DNA of 37,946 nucleotides. It comes from a virus. The translations under genes were made by a program, and so were the position numbers. The stretch lies in the IMG/VR virus record IMGVR_UViG_3300045733_000307, positions 1 through 37,946 of that record; one strand, written 5' to 3'. How positions within the stretch are numbered: the stretch's first letter is position 1; each line of letters begins with the position of its first letter. The notes beneath the pieces are model-generated. The model saw only the letters and a list, made by a program, of their open reading frames with translations, searched no databases and had not been told where the DNA came from. Below are positions 7,829-15,858 of the stretch, in pieces.

Positions 7829-7976
7829 GGTCGTATAGACGAACAGCCTGGTCAATCTTAGCAATTGACGGCCTCCGGGTGAAATCACCGGGCCCCAACA
7901 ATTAAATAGCACTCGACCTCGTTCAACAACTGGCCGAACTGTTCTCGAAAGAGAGCGGTTCGGCCTTTTTTATTTT
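7829..7976 (+). ncRNA. Structured leader / short RNA ending in an intrinsic terminator
   Basis: About 148 nt between a consensus promoter and a strong terminator with no ORF of note. Local hairpins: TCGT-ATAG-ACGA; GTCAAT-CTTAGCA-ATTGAC; and a GC-rich hairpin around CCGGGTGAAATCACCGG. A six-base GAACAG near 7841 could pair with CTGTTC inside the 5' arm of the terminator. Head genes begin just after the terminator, so expression must read through it. The layout is like lambda pR'-tR', where a short RNA is made until an antiterminator acts; that function is inferred. Confidence 0.6.
7932..7976 (+). terminator. Intrinsic terminator, 15-bp stem with GAAA tetraloop
   Basis: Arms 7932-7946 and 7951-7965 pair over 15 positions (two G-U in RNA), closed by a GAAA tetraloop (7947-7950) and followed by T6 A T4. 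It lies between promoter 7795-7822 and the protease gene at 7993. Confidence 0.9.
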
Positions 7977-7992
7977 CCCGCAAGGGGAGCAT

Positions 7993-9102
7993 ATGAAAAA
8001 AGATTTTCTCTTCGTCAACTTACAGCAGCTTATGGACGCCAAAGCCATTGACGGCATGGCGTCGGGCAAATTCACGGATATGTGGGGCTACGAATTTGAG
8101 ATCAAGCCCGAAGAGCTGCCCGAGTTTGTCCTTAAAACCCGCATGGCCTTGCAATCGACCCGCGACGCTAACGGCGATGTTATCGGCTTTCCCATCGACG
8201 CGATGAATCATGATCACGGCGAGGCGGCCGGATGGATTACCGACGTTCAGCAGTTGGGCGGGGTTGTGCAGATCACGCCGCGCTGGACCGCGCTGGGACG
8301 CGAGCTTGTAGGCTCCGATCAGATGCGCTATTTCTCGCCGACCATCGATCTGATCGCAAAAGTCATCATGGGCGGCTCGCTCACCAATTGGCCTGCGACA
8401 CGAACGGCAGATCACCAGTTATTGCTTCGCCCAGTCGAACTGTCAAGCCAACTGGAAACCCTCCCAGAAATGGGAATGCTCCAACGGTTTGAGATGATTA
8501 TCACCAAAGCAATTTCCGGGATTATTCCCGGTGTAAATAAACCGGCAGAAACGCCGGTAATTTCAGAATTGGAGGTAGTTGATATGGATTTCGCAAACCT
8601 GACCGCCGAACAGAAAGAAACTTTCTTGGCTCAGGCCCGAACCGAACTCACCTCCGGCACTCTTCCCGTCGAGATGCAAGCCATTGTCAACCAGCGCGCC
8701 GTAGAACTTACCGCGCTAAAAGTTGCAGAGGCTGCCCGCGTCTCACACATCGCGGAATTATCCTCGCGGTTGACTGGCGGGACTGATGCTAACCCTCGCG
8801 GGTTGCCGATCCAAAGCGATGAGCTGGTGGAATTCCTTACCTCGCTCTCCCCGGAAATGCAAGCCAAAGCGGAGAGCATCTTCAGCCGGATTTCAGAGTC
8901 TGGGCTCGTTGACTTCAAGGAGCGCGGTTCTTCCCGCGTTCAAACGGGGACGGCAATTCTTCCCCCGGAAATGGCCGAACCACTGAGCAAGTGGATTGAA
9001 GAAGGCCTGAAAATTGATGAGTTTTTCAAGGCCAATGCCGCCGAATTGGGCGTACAGGCCGACTATAACCTGACCGAGTTCCTCGGCAAGGAGAAAAAAT
9101 AA
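7993..9102 (+). CDS. Prohead protease with C-terminal scaffold, Mu I-like
   Basis: 369 aa. Residues 1-160 carry the Mu gpI-type maturation protease pattern: IDAMNHDHGEAAGWI (69-82, likely catalytic His), WTALGRELV, RYFSPTID (Ser115) and GGSLTNWPATR. After a linker at about 170-195, the C-terminal 172 residues are helical and charged, as in a scaffold. An internal start with a perfect ribosome site (8584) would make the scaffold alone, as in Mu I/Z. The start follows CAAGGGGAGCAT. It overlaps the next start by 1 nt (TAATG). Confidence 0.88.
   Translation: MKKDFLFVNLQQLMDAKAIDGMASGKFTDMWGYEFEIKPEELPEFVLKTRMALQSTRDANGDVIGFPIDAMNHDHGEAAGWITDVQQLGGVVQITPRWTALGRELVGSDQMRYFSPTIDLIAKVIMGGSLTNWPATRTADHQLLLRPVELSSQLETLPEMGMLQRFEMIITKAISGIIPGVNKPAETPVISELEVVDMDFANLTAEQKETFLAQARTELTSGTLPVEMQAIVNQRAVELTALKVAEAARVSHIAELSSRLTGGTDANPRGLPIQSDELVEFLTSLSPEMQAKAESIFSRISESGLVDFKERGSSRVQTGTAILPPEMAEPLSKWIEEGLKIDEFFKANAAELGVQADYNLTEFLGKEKK
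8584..9102 (+). CDS. Nested in-frame scaffold protein (internal start), Mu Z-like
   Basis: 172 aa, beginning MDFANLTAEQKETFLAQART. A GGAGGT site (8571-8576) lies 7 nt before an ATG inside the protease gene, in the same frame. In Mu and relatives the scaffold is translated from inside the protease gene and fills the prohead before being degraded. Region 198-369 of the parent has the expected helical, acidic composition. The nested start is seen in the sequence; its use is inferred. Confidence 0.7.
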   Translation: MDFANLTAEQKETFLAQARTELTSGTLPVEMQAIVNQRAVELTALKVAEAARVSHIAELSSRLTGGTDANPRGLPIQSDELVEFLTSLSPEMQAKAESIFSRISESGLVDFKERGSSRVQTGTAILPPEMAEPLSKWIEEGLKIDEFFKANAAELGVQADYNLTEFLGKEKK

Positions 9103-9575
9103 TGACCGCGATTACCGCAAATCAACCTCTTCGGACCTACGGCCTCCCGACCACGCACAAATTTATCCTGGATACCAGCGCCGCGCAGACCTGGTACAGT
9201 GGCGAGGCTCTGATTATCAATCAGGACGTTGACTCCGTGAACGTTTCCCCTGTTCATGACATCACTCACCCCGTTGTAGCATCGACCGATGTTTTTATGG
9301 GCATCGCGATGGAAGGCGGGACCCTGGCTATTTCGGTAGCTGAAACCGCCGCCGCCGCTGGCGTCGAAGCCTACACCGAGCCCACTTTTCTGGGTTTCAA
9401 AAATAACACCAGCCTCACCAATGCCTCGGCCGGTTTGGGTGTCTATCTGAGCGAAGGCAATCAGCTCGTGCTGGTCGCCAGCGTTGCAGACGTGCCCTAC
9501 ATCGGCATTCTGCAATTCATTGAAGACGGTTACGCCTACGTCAAGTTAGTTACCCAGGTTTGCACCGGGGCATAA
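9102..9575 (+). CDS. Head decoration/stabilising protein (DUF2190-like)
   Basis: 157 aa, beta-rich and Ala/Val/Thr-rich, with GEALIINQD near the N-terminus, an EPTFLGF segment and IGILQF near the end. Gene order protease/scaffold, this gene, major capsid matches the decoration-protein position in Mu-like and HK97-like heads. Family assignment is moderate; the position is strong. Confidence 0.7.
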   Translation: MTAITANQPLRTYGLPTTHKFILDTSAAQTWYSGEALIINQDVDSVNVSPVHDITHPVVASTDVFMGIAMEGGTLAISVAETAAAAGVEAYTEPTFLGFKNNTSLTNASAGLGVYLSEGNQLVLVASVADVPYIGILQFIEDGYAYVKLVTQVCTGA

Positions 9576-9587
9576 GGAGATTATCAC

Positions 9588-10490
9588 ATGACTATTTCAG
9601 GTAACGTTCCTTCCCATCTCATCGTTGGCGCCCGGACTGGTTTCCTGGCCGCCGTCAAAACTATCGTTATGCCCTGGCAGCAAGTCGCCGGGACTCTGAC
9701 GATGGATCGTAAATCGGTCGATCTTGTGGATTTGGGCGCAGCGCCCATGCCGCTGGAAGACAAAGACCGCGGCCCTATCCAAAAGTTCATCGAACGGTCA
9801 ATGACCGTCAAGCCGCAGAACTGGGATATCACCGTGGGGCTGAGTTACAACGCCGCCCAGGATGACCAGACCGGGACTCTCGAAACCAAAGTGCGCGGGG
9901 CTGGCGAGAACTTTCAGCGCCACATTAACAAGTTGGTTTTCACTGCTCTCGGCGTGGGAGATGCGTCCACTTATGGCCTGGCCTATGACGGCAATGAATT
10001 TTTCGACGCCGCACACGTTGACAAGGGAGCAAGCTACACCACCAATCAGAGCAACACCAACGCGCTGACGCTGAGCCTGGATAACTTCCAGACCGTTCTT
10101 AACACCGCGCGCGCGTTCGTCGATGACCAGGGCGAGATCGTCGATCACCAGTACAACACTCTGGTTGTCCCCCCTGCCCTTGAACGCATTGGGGCAAACA
10201 TCGTCGGCAACACCGAAGATTACGCTACTGGAAACCGCGCGATCAATCCGTATAGCGGCGCTTTCAAGCTGATCGTCTCCCCTTATCTGCCTTCGGGCAC
10301 GTGGTTGATCGCCGCGACCGGAGAGACTGCAAAGCCGATCTATGTGGCCATGCGCGAAACCCCCGGATTGCAGGACTCATGGTTTGATCCGATGGGGCCG
10401 GATGGTGGCATGTACTACTTCAAATTCTACGGGCGCTACACCCAATTCTTTGGGGATTGGCGTTTGGCCATTATGGGCGCGACTGCCTAG
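9588..10490 (+). CDS. Major capsid protein, Mu T-like
   Basis: 300 aa, HK97-fold type expected. Contains LTVKPQNWDIT-like strands, FDAAHVDKGASYTTNQSN, NALTLSLDNFQTVLNTARAFVDDQGE and NTLVVPPALERIGANIVG, typical of Mu gpT-family major capsid proteins. The start follows AAGGAGATTATCAC. Followed by a strong hairpin (10505-10528). Main shell protein. Confidence 0.9.
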   Translation: MTISGNVPSHLIVGARTGFLAAVKTIVMPWQQVAGTLTMDRKSVDLVDLGAAPMPLEDKDRGPIQKFIERSMTVKPQNWDITVGLSYNAAQDDQTGTLETKVRGAGENFQRHINKLVFTALGVGDASTYGLAYDGNEFFDAAHVDKGASYTTNQSNTNALTLSLDNFQTVLNTARAFVDDQGEIVDHQYNTLVVPPALERIGANIVGNTEDYATGNRAINPYSGAFKLIVSPYLPSGTWLIAATGETAKPIYVAMRETPGLQDSWFDPMGPDGGMYYFKFYGRYTQFFGDWRLAIMGATA

Positions 10491-10504
10491 CAGTTACCTG
10501 ATAC

Positions 10505-10528
10505 CGGGAGGGGACCGAAACCCTCCCG
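10505..10528 (+). other. Intercistronic hairpin after the capsid gene
   Basis: CGGGAGGG (10505-10512) and CCCTCCCG (10521-10528) pair perfectly around an 8-nt loop. There is no T-run, so it is more likely an mRNA-stabilising or processing hairpin than a terminator. The next gene's ribosome site (AAAGGA) follows directly. Confidence 0.7.
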
Positions 10529-10541
10529 AAAGGATCGTCTT

Positions 10542-10961
10542 ATGTCAACCACCAATTTTGACACCGTCACTGCCACAACCTTAACTGGCGCCGTAACTGG
10601 CGCAGTGACTGGTAATACCGCTGGTGTGCATACGGGGGGCGTAGTCCTCCCGACCGTCACCGCTTATACTGGCGCTGATGCCGCAACCAAAGCAATCAGC
10701 CCAACTCTGTATCTTGCCAGCCTGACAAAAGGCAGCGCCGGGAATGATTACACCCTGGCGGCTCCTGGTTCGGCGAACGTTGGGAAGATGCTCTATGTCT
10801 ACTCAACCGGCGCTTATGCTCACGTTGTCACCGTGGCCGGTTTATCTGGCGGAACTACTCTAACGTTCGCTACCGCTGTAGGAAACGGGTTCCTCGTTTT
10901 TGCCGTGAGCTCGACCGTTTGGAATCTGGTTTCTTCGGTTGGAATCACTCAGGGTGCTTAG
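10542..10961 (+). CDS. Virion-associated beta-rich protein, possible head fibre
   Basis: 139 aa. The N-terminus has short Thr/Val/Gly repeats (TATTLTGAVTGAVTGNTAG) typical of fibrous head or tail decorations. The rest is a beta-sandwich-like Ala/Gly/Thr-rich sequence. It follows the major capsid gene. No firm family. Flanked by hairpins on both sides, which may set its expression level. Confidence 0.65.
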   Translation: MSTTNFDTVTATTLTGAVTGAVTGNTAGVHTGGVVLPTVTAYTGADAATKAISPTLYLASLTKGSAGNDYTLAAPGSANVGKMLYVYSTGAYAHVVTVAGLSGGTTLTFATAVGNGFLVFAVSSTVWNLVSSVGITQGA

Positions 10962-10973
10962 TTTATTGGTATC

Positions 10974-11000
10974 GGGCGGGACGCGGTTACGCTCCCGCCC
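10974..11000 (+). other. Intercistronic hairpin
   Basis: GGGCGGGA (10974-10981) pairs with TCCCGCCC (10993-11000), with an inner GCG/CGC. No T-run follows. Similar in style to the hairpin at 10505. Confidence 0.65.
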
Positions 11001-11019
11001 ATCTCAAAAAGAGGCTCAA

Positions 11020-11397
11020 ATGGTAATTGGACCGATAAACTCGGGCGCGGCGGTTGGCGGTAATGGCGTTGCAACGGCAACCGGGACATCTTCTATTCCT
11101 GTAGATGGCCTGCTGTACGCCATCCAGGTTGTCTATAACGACAGCCCGCCTGCCGGAACAACCGACGTTACTGTAAAAACAAATGGAACTAACCCGCCGT
11201 CGATCACGCTATTGGTAAAAGCAGACAGCGCGACCGATGCTATGTACTTTCCGCGCCTGGACACTTACAAGGCATCTGATGGGTCTGCGCTATCGACAAA
11301 TGACGCGCTTATCCCTATCGCTGATTTTGTCCAGGTTATTATCGCACAAGCAAACGCCGCTGATAATGTTGACGTTTGGCTGTATGTTTTGGAGTAG
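11020..11397 (+). CDS. Hypothetical virion protein, 125 aa
   Basis: Start taken at the ATG at 11020 (MVIGPINSGAAVGGNG) with an AAAGAGG ribosome site. The protein is beta-rich and reads like a small virion decoration or fibre domain (GTTDVTVKTNGTNPPSITLLV; VDVWLYVLE at the end). No family recognised. It sits between the head-fibre-like gene and the connector genes. Confidence 0.7.
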   Translation: MVIGPINSGAAVGGNGVATATGTSSIPVDGLLYAIQVVYNDSPPAGTTDVTVKTNGTNPPSITLLVKADSATDAMYFPRLDTYKASDGSALSTNDALIPIADFVQVIIAQANAADNVDVWLYVLE

Positions 11398-11400
11398 CCC

Positions 11401-11883
11401 ATGTATGGATCAGCCAATGGAGTAGCCGCACTCTGCAAACGCTGGACAAACAGCGGAGTGTTTGACAATACCTCTAACCCCACGTTAGCGACTGTCAACG
11501 AGTGGTTAGAACAGGTGTCAAGCATGATTGATATCGCGCTATCAACATCCGGCTTTACGGCGCCTGTCACGAGCGCATCGATTACCCCAGCGCTAAACAG
11601 TTTTGTCAATGCGATGGTCACAGATCTGGCGGGCGCGGCTAATTCAAGCGGCCGCTTTTACAGCGACCGCATGATTGATAACGGGGTTAGCCCGCTCAAA
11701 GTCATCTCTAAAGATATTTTTGGGTGGATAGATGTAATGTCATCCGGTATCTTGGCACTCGGTGCGGGGCAGGTTATTTCCAATGCCGGGAGGATCGCCT
11801 TCCGCGACGGAGACGACGACGGAAACCAGATTGATCCTTTGTTTGGCCGCGATACCTTCGGGAAATGGAGTGTCAACAGATGA
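11401..11883 (+). CDS. Head-tail connector/adaptor candidate
   Basis: 160 aa. An N-terminal helical part (ATVNEWLEQVSSMIDIALSTSG) resembles gp6/gp15-type adaptors that bind the portal ring, then FVNAMVTDLAGAANS. An acidic loop (DGDDDGNQIDP) lies near the C-terminus. Position between capsid and tail genes fits. ATGA overlap with the next gene. Confidence 0.6.
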   Translation: MYGSANGVAALCKRWTNSGVFDNTSNPTLATVNEWLEQVSSMIDIALSTSGFTAPVTSASITPALNSFVNAMVTDLAGAANSSGRFYSDRMIDNGVSPLKVISKDIFGWIDVMSSGILALGAGQVISNAGRIAFRDGDDDGNQIDPLFGRDTFGKWSVNR

Positions 11884-12299
11884 CCCGCCTATCTGTAACC
11901 GTCCGGGGCGATCTGGTGCGGCAAGGCCTTGAGGATTTCAGCGCCGAATTGCCGCGCATCGGCAAGCGCAGAATTCGAACGATTATGAACCGCATCGTGC
12001 GCCGTGAGCAGGCTTATCCAGCCGAACGGCCTGGGCAAACCTACGTCAGAACTGGACGTTTGTTTAGCCACTGGGAAATAAAAGGGATTGACGCGGGCTA
12101 CATGATCGAAAACAGGGCCGCGTTTCGCGGGCGCGAATATGCCGGCTACGTTGTTGGCGATGCTTACGGCACAGGGCAAGCATGGATGCACAAAGGCCGA
12201 TGGGAAACGTTGCGCGATGTTTCAGAAGATGAATTGAAGGCCCTGTCAGAAGAAATAGAAGACGAAATTGTGATGGTCGCACGGAGAGTGGGACTATGA
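11880..12299 (+). CDS. Neck / minor tail protein (HK97 gp10-like candidate)
   Basis: 139 aa, basic N-terminal half (GKRRIRTIMNRIVRREQ) and a compact beta core (YVRTGRLFSHWEIK), resembling gp10-family head-tail joining proteins. Start chosen at the ATGA overlap (11880). Gene order adaptor, gp10-like, tail terminator, tail tube is canonical for siphoviruses. ATGA overlap with the next gene. Confidence 0.6.
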   Translation: MTRLSVTVRGDLVRQGLEDFSAELPRIGKRRIRTIMNRIVRREQAYPAERPGQTYVRTGRLFSHWEIKGIDAGYMIENRAAFRGREYAGYVVGDAYGTGQAWMHKGRWETLRDVSEDELKALSEEIEDEIVMVARRVGL

Positions 12300-12721
12300 G
12301 CGGATACATGCCAGCACAGGCGGCACTAAAAACGTTGCTGCTTACACTGACAGCCGACTTTCCCGCCGGAACAGTCACTGAGGGTGACCAGAGGGTACAC
12401 GATCTGGGCGTTGAAAAGTGCGCGATCTTGTTTCCTGGTGGCGTGCCCGCATTTGACACCGTGAGCATGGAGCGGCAACACGAATATGAGTGTCTGCTTG
12501 ATCTGTTCTTGCGGTACAAAGACCACACCAGCTACAACGATTTTGGCACGCTGCGCGACACGGTTATCACTCTGCTGGACGCTACAAAATACGTGACCAC
12601 CACGCACAAGATAACCCTGATAAACACAGACGGTGACCCCGCTGAGCTGCGCAACAAGACCGGCGGCGGGCCGTTTTGGATCTACCAAACTTTGCGCTTG
12701 ACGATAAGCGAGGATGTGTAA
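12296..12721 (+). CDS. Tail terminator/completion protein candidate
   Basis: 141 aa, immediately before the tail-tube genes. Alpha/beta composition (HEYECLLDLFLRY; TLRDTVITLLDATKYV) fits the tail terminator family that caps the tube. Assignment is by position and general character. Confidence 0.6.
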   Translation: MSGYMPAQAALKTLLLTLTADFPAGTVTEGDQRVHDLGVEKCAILFPGGVPAFDTVSMERQHEYECLLDLFLRYKDHTSYNDFGTLRDTVITLLDATKYVTTTHKITLINTDGDPAELRNKTGGGPFWIYQTLRLTISEDV

Positions 12722-13486
12722 ATGGGCAGAACAATAACTGACTTCGAAAGGGTCTACATCAACGGGTATCCCCTGTCTGCTTATTTCAGCAGCACCGGCG
12801 AACGCGGGGTGAGTTTTGAGCTGCATAAAGGCCAGCCCTGCCTACTGGACGCGATCGCGGGCGCGATCCTGGGTAAACCGAGTGTAACATTAGGGCCGTT
12901 TGTCGGGGTATTTGATAATACCGCCTCACTCGGCTCTCATGCGGTTTTGTCTGGCGCAACCGGGACGCGTAAAAATGTTACCGTTGAAATAGGCGACCAG
13001 GCCGCGCCCGTGATGGGCTGCGATACGTTCAACCTGCAAGCCGTCCAGGAGTTCTACAACGTGACCACCGGCGGAGAATTGGTTGGCGTCAATGTCGGTT
13101 TCTTTGGACCTGACTTTACCGCCAGCCTCAATTACTCAAAGTTTTGGGGCAAATTACTCCATCCCTACGGCGCTGAGACGGCCGCCAACACGGCAAATAC
13201 CAACGTTGACAATAACGCGGCGACCACGGCAGGCGGGTACATGATGTATCACGTTTACCCGGCAACGTTGGGCGGCGGGTCCATAGATATCAGCGTGGAC
13301 GATAGCGCCAACGGCACGACATGGGCGGCTCTATCGGGAGCGACCATCAGTATCGGGGGCACTCCCACTTCCGGGGTTATCCAATTGGCGACTACTGCCA
13401 CTGTCAGGCGGTATCTCCGCTGGCAGGCGACATTCAACGGCGGGGCTTCTTCCGCCACATTCTTACTTAGTTTCGTGAGAGGTTAA
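12722..13486 (+). CDS. Tail tube protein with C-terminal add-on domain (paralogue 1)
   Basis: 254 aa. Residues 1-160 are homologous to the next gene: both start with GRTI-DF---YI, share a LGKP/IGKP segment, a VFDNTASLG/VDNTATTG segment and a similar core. Residues about 165-254 add a beta-sandwich-like domain (SIDISVDDSANGTTWAALSG ... RRYLRWQATF), of the kind exposed on tail surfaces. Either this or the 13488 gene is the main tube protein. The extra domain may bind cell-surface sugars. Confidence 0.7.
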   Translation: MGRTITDFERVYINGYPLSAYFSSTGERGVSFELHKGQPCLLDAIAGAILGKPSVTLGPFVGVFDNTASLGSHAVLSGATGTRKNVTVEIGDQAAPVMGCDTFNLQAVQEFYNVTTGGELVGVNVGFFGPDFTASLNYSKFWGKLLHPYGAETAANTANTNVDNNAATTAGGYMMYHVYPATLGGGSIDISVDDSANGTTWAALSGATISIGGTPTSGVIQLATTATVRRYLRWQATFNGGASSATFLLSFVRG

Positions 13487-13487
13487 T

Positions 13488-13964
13488 ATGACTGCACAGA
13501 CCGGAAGAACGATTCCAGATTTTACTGAGCTTTATATTTCCAACGGCGCCGCAATGGTCGGGATGAAAATAAATAACCTGGGAGACATTGGCCTGCAATA
13601 TAACGGCCAGGACATGAGCGCGTGGGTAGACGCGGTCAAAGGAAAGATCATCGGGAAACCAGATTTCACCCTTGACTTTGGCGGCCCGGTTGACAACACC
13701 GCTACCACTGGCCCGAGTACCATTTTGCGGGCAAAAGTCGGAAGCAATACCGCGTCATCGTTTGATATCCGATTGGGTGTCAGACAAGACTGGGTATCTG
13801 GCGAACAGCAATTCGGCCTATCCGCCGTGGTAGCGACCAACAGCGGGATTATCATCTCGAACTATGTTGAGAGCGGCGGGAATTATAAGGCGACCATGTG
13901 CATGACTGCCGGTAGCGCGGTTATTCCGGCTTACGGAACTGCGGCCGAAGTCGTTCCCGCGTAA
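13488..13964 (+). CDS. Tail tube protein (paralogue 2)
   Basis: 158 aa, a single-domain version of the preceding protein: GRTIPDFTELYI near the start, GKIIGKPDFTLDF, PVDNTATTGPS. The single-domain size suits a major tail-tube subunit, with the longer paralogue as minor or decorated subunit. Followed by an intrinsic terminator at 13973-13996. Confidence 0.75.
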   Translation: MTAQTGRTIPDFTELYISNGAAMVGMKINNLGDIGLQYNGQDMSAWVDAVKGKIIGKPDFTLDFGGPVDNTATTGPSTILRAKVGSNTASSFDIRLGVRQDWVSGEQQFGLSAVVATNSGIIISNYVESGGNYKATMCMTAGSAVIPAYGTAAEVVPA

Positions 13965-13972
13965 GACATAAA

Positions 13973-13996
13973 CCCCCGGCGCGACCGGGGGCTTTT
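13973..13996 (+). terminator. Intrinsic terminator after tail tube gene
   Basis: CCCCCGG, 5-nt loop, CCGGGGG, then CTTTTC. Partial termination here would keep tail-tube mRNA abundant relative to tape-measure mRNA. Confidence 0.75.
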
Positions 13997-14007
13997 CAAA
14001 TTGAGGC

Positions 14008-15858
14008 ATGATGGCAGCTAAAGTAAGAGTTGAGGCCGAGTTCGAGGCTGGTGATGCGCAAAAGGGTTTATCAGATCTTGATAAAGCCGTAGTCAAACTG
14101 ATCGAGTCCGAGAAAAAATTAGCCACTCAAAAAGATGCAGAGGCTAAATTCAAATCGATGACCGACGCAGAAAAGGACGCGGCGGTAGCTGCGGCGAAGC
14201 TTTCTGAAGAAAACGCAAAATTAGCAAAGGAACAAGAAAAATTAGCAGAGCAGGCCCAAAAACTTGCAGACGCTTCAAAAAATTCCGGTATCGGGATGGC
14301 CGATCTCAAGGCCGGCTTCGACATGGCGTCAAAAGGCGCGGAATTCGTATACGACAAATTGAAGGCCGTCGTAGAAGAAACCGTTGCCTATGCCGAACAG
14401 GTGCGCGATCTTGGGCGTATTTCTGGCGCATCGGCTGACCAAACGTCGCGCCTCATCCAGGTTGCGGACGATCTGAAAGTAGAATATTCCACCCTGGAAC
14501 AGGCATCTAAGGCGCTGGCTAAAAACGGAATAGCACTAACGACAGAAGAACTTGCAAAAGCGTCCGACAAATATCTAGCCATTGCCGACGCTGGAGAGCG
14601 TGCCGAATACGCTACAAAAACATTTGGCCGTGCTGGATTAGAACTTACGAAAATCCTTGAGTCTGGCGGGGATGCGCTGCGCCAGATGGCAAAAGAGCAA
14701 AGCGGCGGCCTTGTGTTGACTGAGCAACAGGTTCAGGCCGCGCGGGAACTCGAAAAGGCAGAGGATGATTTAGGCGATAGCTTCGCGGCGGTCAAGACGA
14801 TGATTGGCAATGAGGTTATCCCCGTTCTGACCGATCTAATAAAATTCACGACAGAGTATGTATTCTGGGCGCAGAAAACCAAACAGGCACTTATCGATGA
14901 TAACGAACTCTACCCGGACTACCTGAAAAACGCTCGCGAGGAAATCAGGCTCCGTAACGATAACAATACCGCTCGCAAGGTTCTTTTAGGCATCTTTCCA
15001 ACGTTTACCTATTGGCTCGAGCAAGAAGAGGCGCGGAGCCTGAACCTAACCGAGATGCAATTCAAGCTTGCCAAAGGCTATTACGACATTGCAGACGAGG
15101 GCACGCGGGCAGCCGAAGCGCATAAAAACAATGTCGAGGCTATAAAGAACGCGATCCCGAATTACAGCCAGTTAGCAATCGAGGAAAGCAAAGTCGCTGA
15201 AGCCGCACGCCAAACAGCAGCCGGGTTTGACGAATTCGCGTCTTCCCTGGGTGCGGCGAGCCTTGTGCCGTCAAGTTTTGTGGGCGAACTTACGGCAAAA
15301 TACGGGGCTCTTTCTCAGGCGTTGATTTACAGTAAATTGGCGGCGGGAATGTCGAAAGAAGGCGCTATGGCATTGGGCATTGAGATGGGAATTTTCAACG
15401 CGACCACAATCACGGCGATTGACGCCCTTGACAGCCTAAACGCCCGTTATCCTGTTGGGACGCGGCTCACAAAAGAATATGCCGGGCAGGCGTCAGCCCT
15501 GGCGGCCGCAATCGCAAAACTGCAAGACAAATCCATCACGATTACGACCTATTACAAAAACAACGGGACGCCGTCGGATAATTCAGTCAACCCAAACGGT
15601 GCGGGCGGCCCTGGAGATGGATCAGTACCGGTGCCAGAGAGCCTACTACAGCAGCAGATCGCGGCGGAAGAAGCAGCCAGAAGAGCAGCGGAAGCCGAAA
15701 GGGAGAGATTACGAAGACTGAGCGGGCCGAGTTCCACGAATGGAACTGAACAACTGAGCGGAAATACCACCATCAACATAAACGGGTGGACAGGCGACGC
15801 CGCCAGCCTTGCGGCTGAAATCGAAAAGCAAAAGAAATGGAGTGAGCTTACCCAATGA
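14008..15858 (+). CDS. Tail tape measure protein
   Basis: 616 aa. The N-terminal third is a long Ala/Lys/Glu coiled coil (about 10-95), then DMASKGAEFVYDKLKAVVEE and further helices. The C-terminal end is low-complexity and Arg/Glu-rich (AAEEAARRAAEAERERLRRL) followed by a Thr/Asn-rich tail. Length and position after the tube genes define the tape measure. At about 0.15 nm per residue this predicts a tail near 90 nm. It starts at ATGATG after GAGG; either ATG may be used. It overlaps the next gene by 4 nt. Confidence 0.85.
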   Translation: MMAAKVRVEAEFEAGDAQKGLSDLDKAVVKLIESEKKLATQKDAEAKFKSMTDAEKDAAVAAAKLSEENAKLAKEQEKLAEQAQKLADASKNSGIGMADLKAGFDMASKGAEFVYDKLKAVVEETVAYAEQVRDLGRISGASADQTSRLIQVADDLKVEYSTLEQASKALAKNGIALTTEELAKASDKYLAIADAGERAEYATKTFGRAGLELTKILESGGDALRQMAKEQSGGLVLTEQQVQAARELEKAEDDLGDSFAAVKTMIGNEVIPVLTDLIKFTTEYVFWAQKTKQALIDDNELYPDYLKNAREEIRLRNDNNTARKVLLGIFPTFTYWLEQEEARSLNLTEMQFKLAKGYYDIADEGTRAAEAHKNNVEAIKNAIPNYSQLAIEESKVAEAARQTAAGFDEFASSLGAASLVPSSFVGELTAKYGALSQALIYSKLAAGMSKEGAMALGIEMGIFNATTITAIDALDSLNARYPVGTRLTKEYAGQASALAAAIAKLQDKSITITTYYKNNGTPSDNSVNPNGAGGPGDGSVPVPESLLQQQIAAEEAARRAAEAERERLRRLSGPSSTNGTEQLSGNTTININGWTGDAASLAAEIEKQKKWSELTQ

